Origin: Solirubrobacteraceae bacterium
GTDB taxonomy: Bacteria; Actinomycetota; Thermoleophilia; Solirubrobacterales; Solirubrobacteraceae
Assembly (NCBI GenBank): GCA_019683665.1
Contig: JADGIB010000232.1
Coordinates: 1-5,833, forward strand
Length of the DNA: 5,833 nt
Reading direction: 5' to 3'
The notes beneath the pieces were generated by a model. That model saw nothing but the letters and a program-made list of their open reading frames with translations, did no database searches and was not told where the DNA came from. Position 1 is the stretch's first letter. The number at the start of each line of letters is the position of its first letter. The translations under genes and the position numbers were made by a program. Of the stretch, positions 5,503 to 5,833 are shown in pieces.

Positions 5503-5833
5503 CCGAGACCGGCCAGGCGGCGCTGCTCGACGCGGCGGCGGCCAGTCGGATCCCGGCGCTCGTGTTCGGCCACCTGCACATGAGCACCTACCGCGTCCAC
5601 GGCGACACCCCGATGCTCGGGCTGCCGTCGATCAGCCCCGTGTTCGGGAACGACCCGGCGTTCGCGACCGCCCGCGTCCGCCGCGACGGCACGATCGCCG
5701 ACGTCGCCGTCCACGCCCTCGACCTCGGCGCCGCCGCGCCCGCGTGGCGGCGCGAGTACCGCTTCCGCGAGGCGTACGGCCTGCCCGCGTTCGACGCCGC
5801 CGCGCTGCGGACGCTCACCCGGCGGCTGGCGAC
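5484..5833 (+). pseudogene. Metallophosphoesterase fragment (second part, displaced frame), 3' partial
   Basis: This frame is displaced from the first part by one base and stays open to the window end. It encodes APVPLLTETGQAALLDAA, then PALVFGHLHMSTYRV (about nt 5550-5594). GHLH at 5568-5579 is the GHxH metal-binding motif that ends the catalytic site of calcineurin-like phosphoesterases. GLPSISPVFGNDPAF (about nt 5619-5663) is the family's next conserved block, followed by a Trp/Arg/Tyr-containing C-terminal region (WRREYRF, about nt 5745-5765). It joins the first part exactly if one G is restored in the G6 run. Alone it could start only at an internal GTG such as 5490, without a ribosome site, and would be inactive. 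The gene end lies outside the window. Confidence 0.75.

Noticed and set aside
5026..5587. Antisense frames across the phosphoesterase (4661-5587, 5026-5439, 5460-5714, 5588-5818) as an alternative gene in this region
   Set aside because: The + strand carries HIPPG and GHxH phosphoesterase motifs in two halves that join with one base; the antisense translations are Arg/Ala-rich and show no family signature.

Overview
The window is very GC-rich and almost entirely coding on the + strand. Third codon positions are nearly always G or C, which also produces long spurious antisense reading frames. Composition, GTG start use and tight gene packing suggest a high-GC actinobacterium. A Thermoleophilia/Solirubrobacterales-type soil organism is my guess, but nothing here fixes the taxon. 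No rRNA, tRNA, CRISPR array, insertion sequence or phage gene is visible.

Layout. Positions 1-57 contain only G and C, including a G10 run followed by a C14 run, and look like a contig-edge artefact or a corrupted lipoprotein linker. Positions ~3-5042 hold a compact five-gene operon: a sugar-type (CUT2/ribose-like) ABC substrate-binding protein with its N-terminus missing; an RbsC-type permease; a fold-type III PLP enzyme of the YhfX family; a single-domain sugar ABC ATPase; and a double-SIS-domain protein related to the isomerase half of GlmS and to NagB-II/AgaS-type amino-sugar phosphate deaminases. Junctions are +7 nt, +7 nt, a 13-nt overlap and a 4-nt ATGA overlap, so co-transcription and translational coupling are likely. 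An 82-nt gap follows with two GC hairpins of the same geometry. The window then ends in a metallophosphoesterase gene that is broken twice: its N-terminal metal-binding half is absent and a one-base frameshift sits in a G6 run.

How the genes may work together (inference). The binding protein, permease and ATPase would import a small sugar-like compound. The SIS protein keeps the residues equivalent to GlmS K485, E488, H504 and K603, so it probably isomerises or deaminates a phosphorylated amino sugar. The YhfX-like enzyme, whose substrate is unknown in every organism as far as I know, lies between the permease and the ATPase. This makes the cluster a candidate uptake and catabolic module for an unidentified amino sugar or sugar-amino conjugate. 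No kinase or regulator is visible; they may lie upstream, outside the window.
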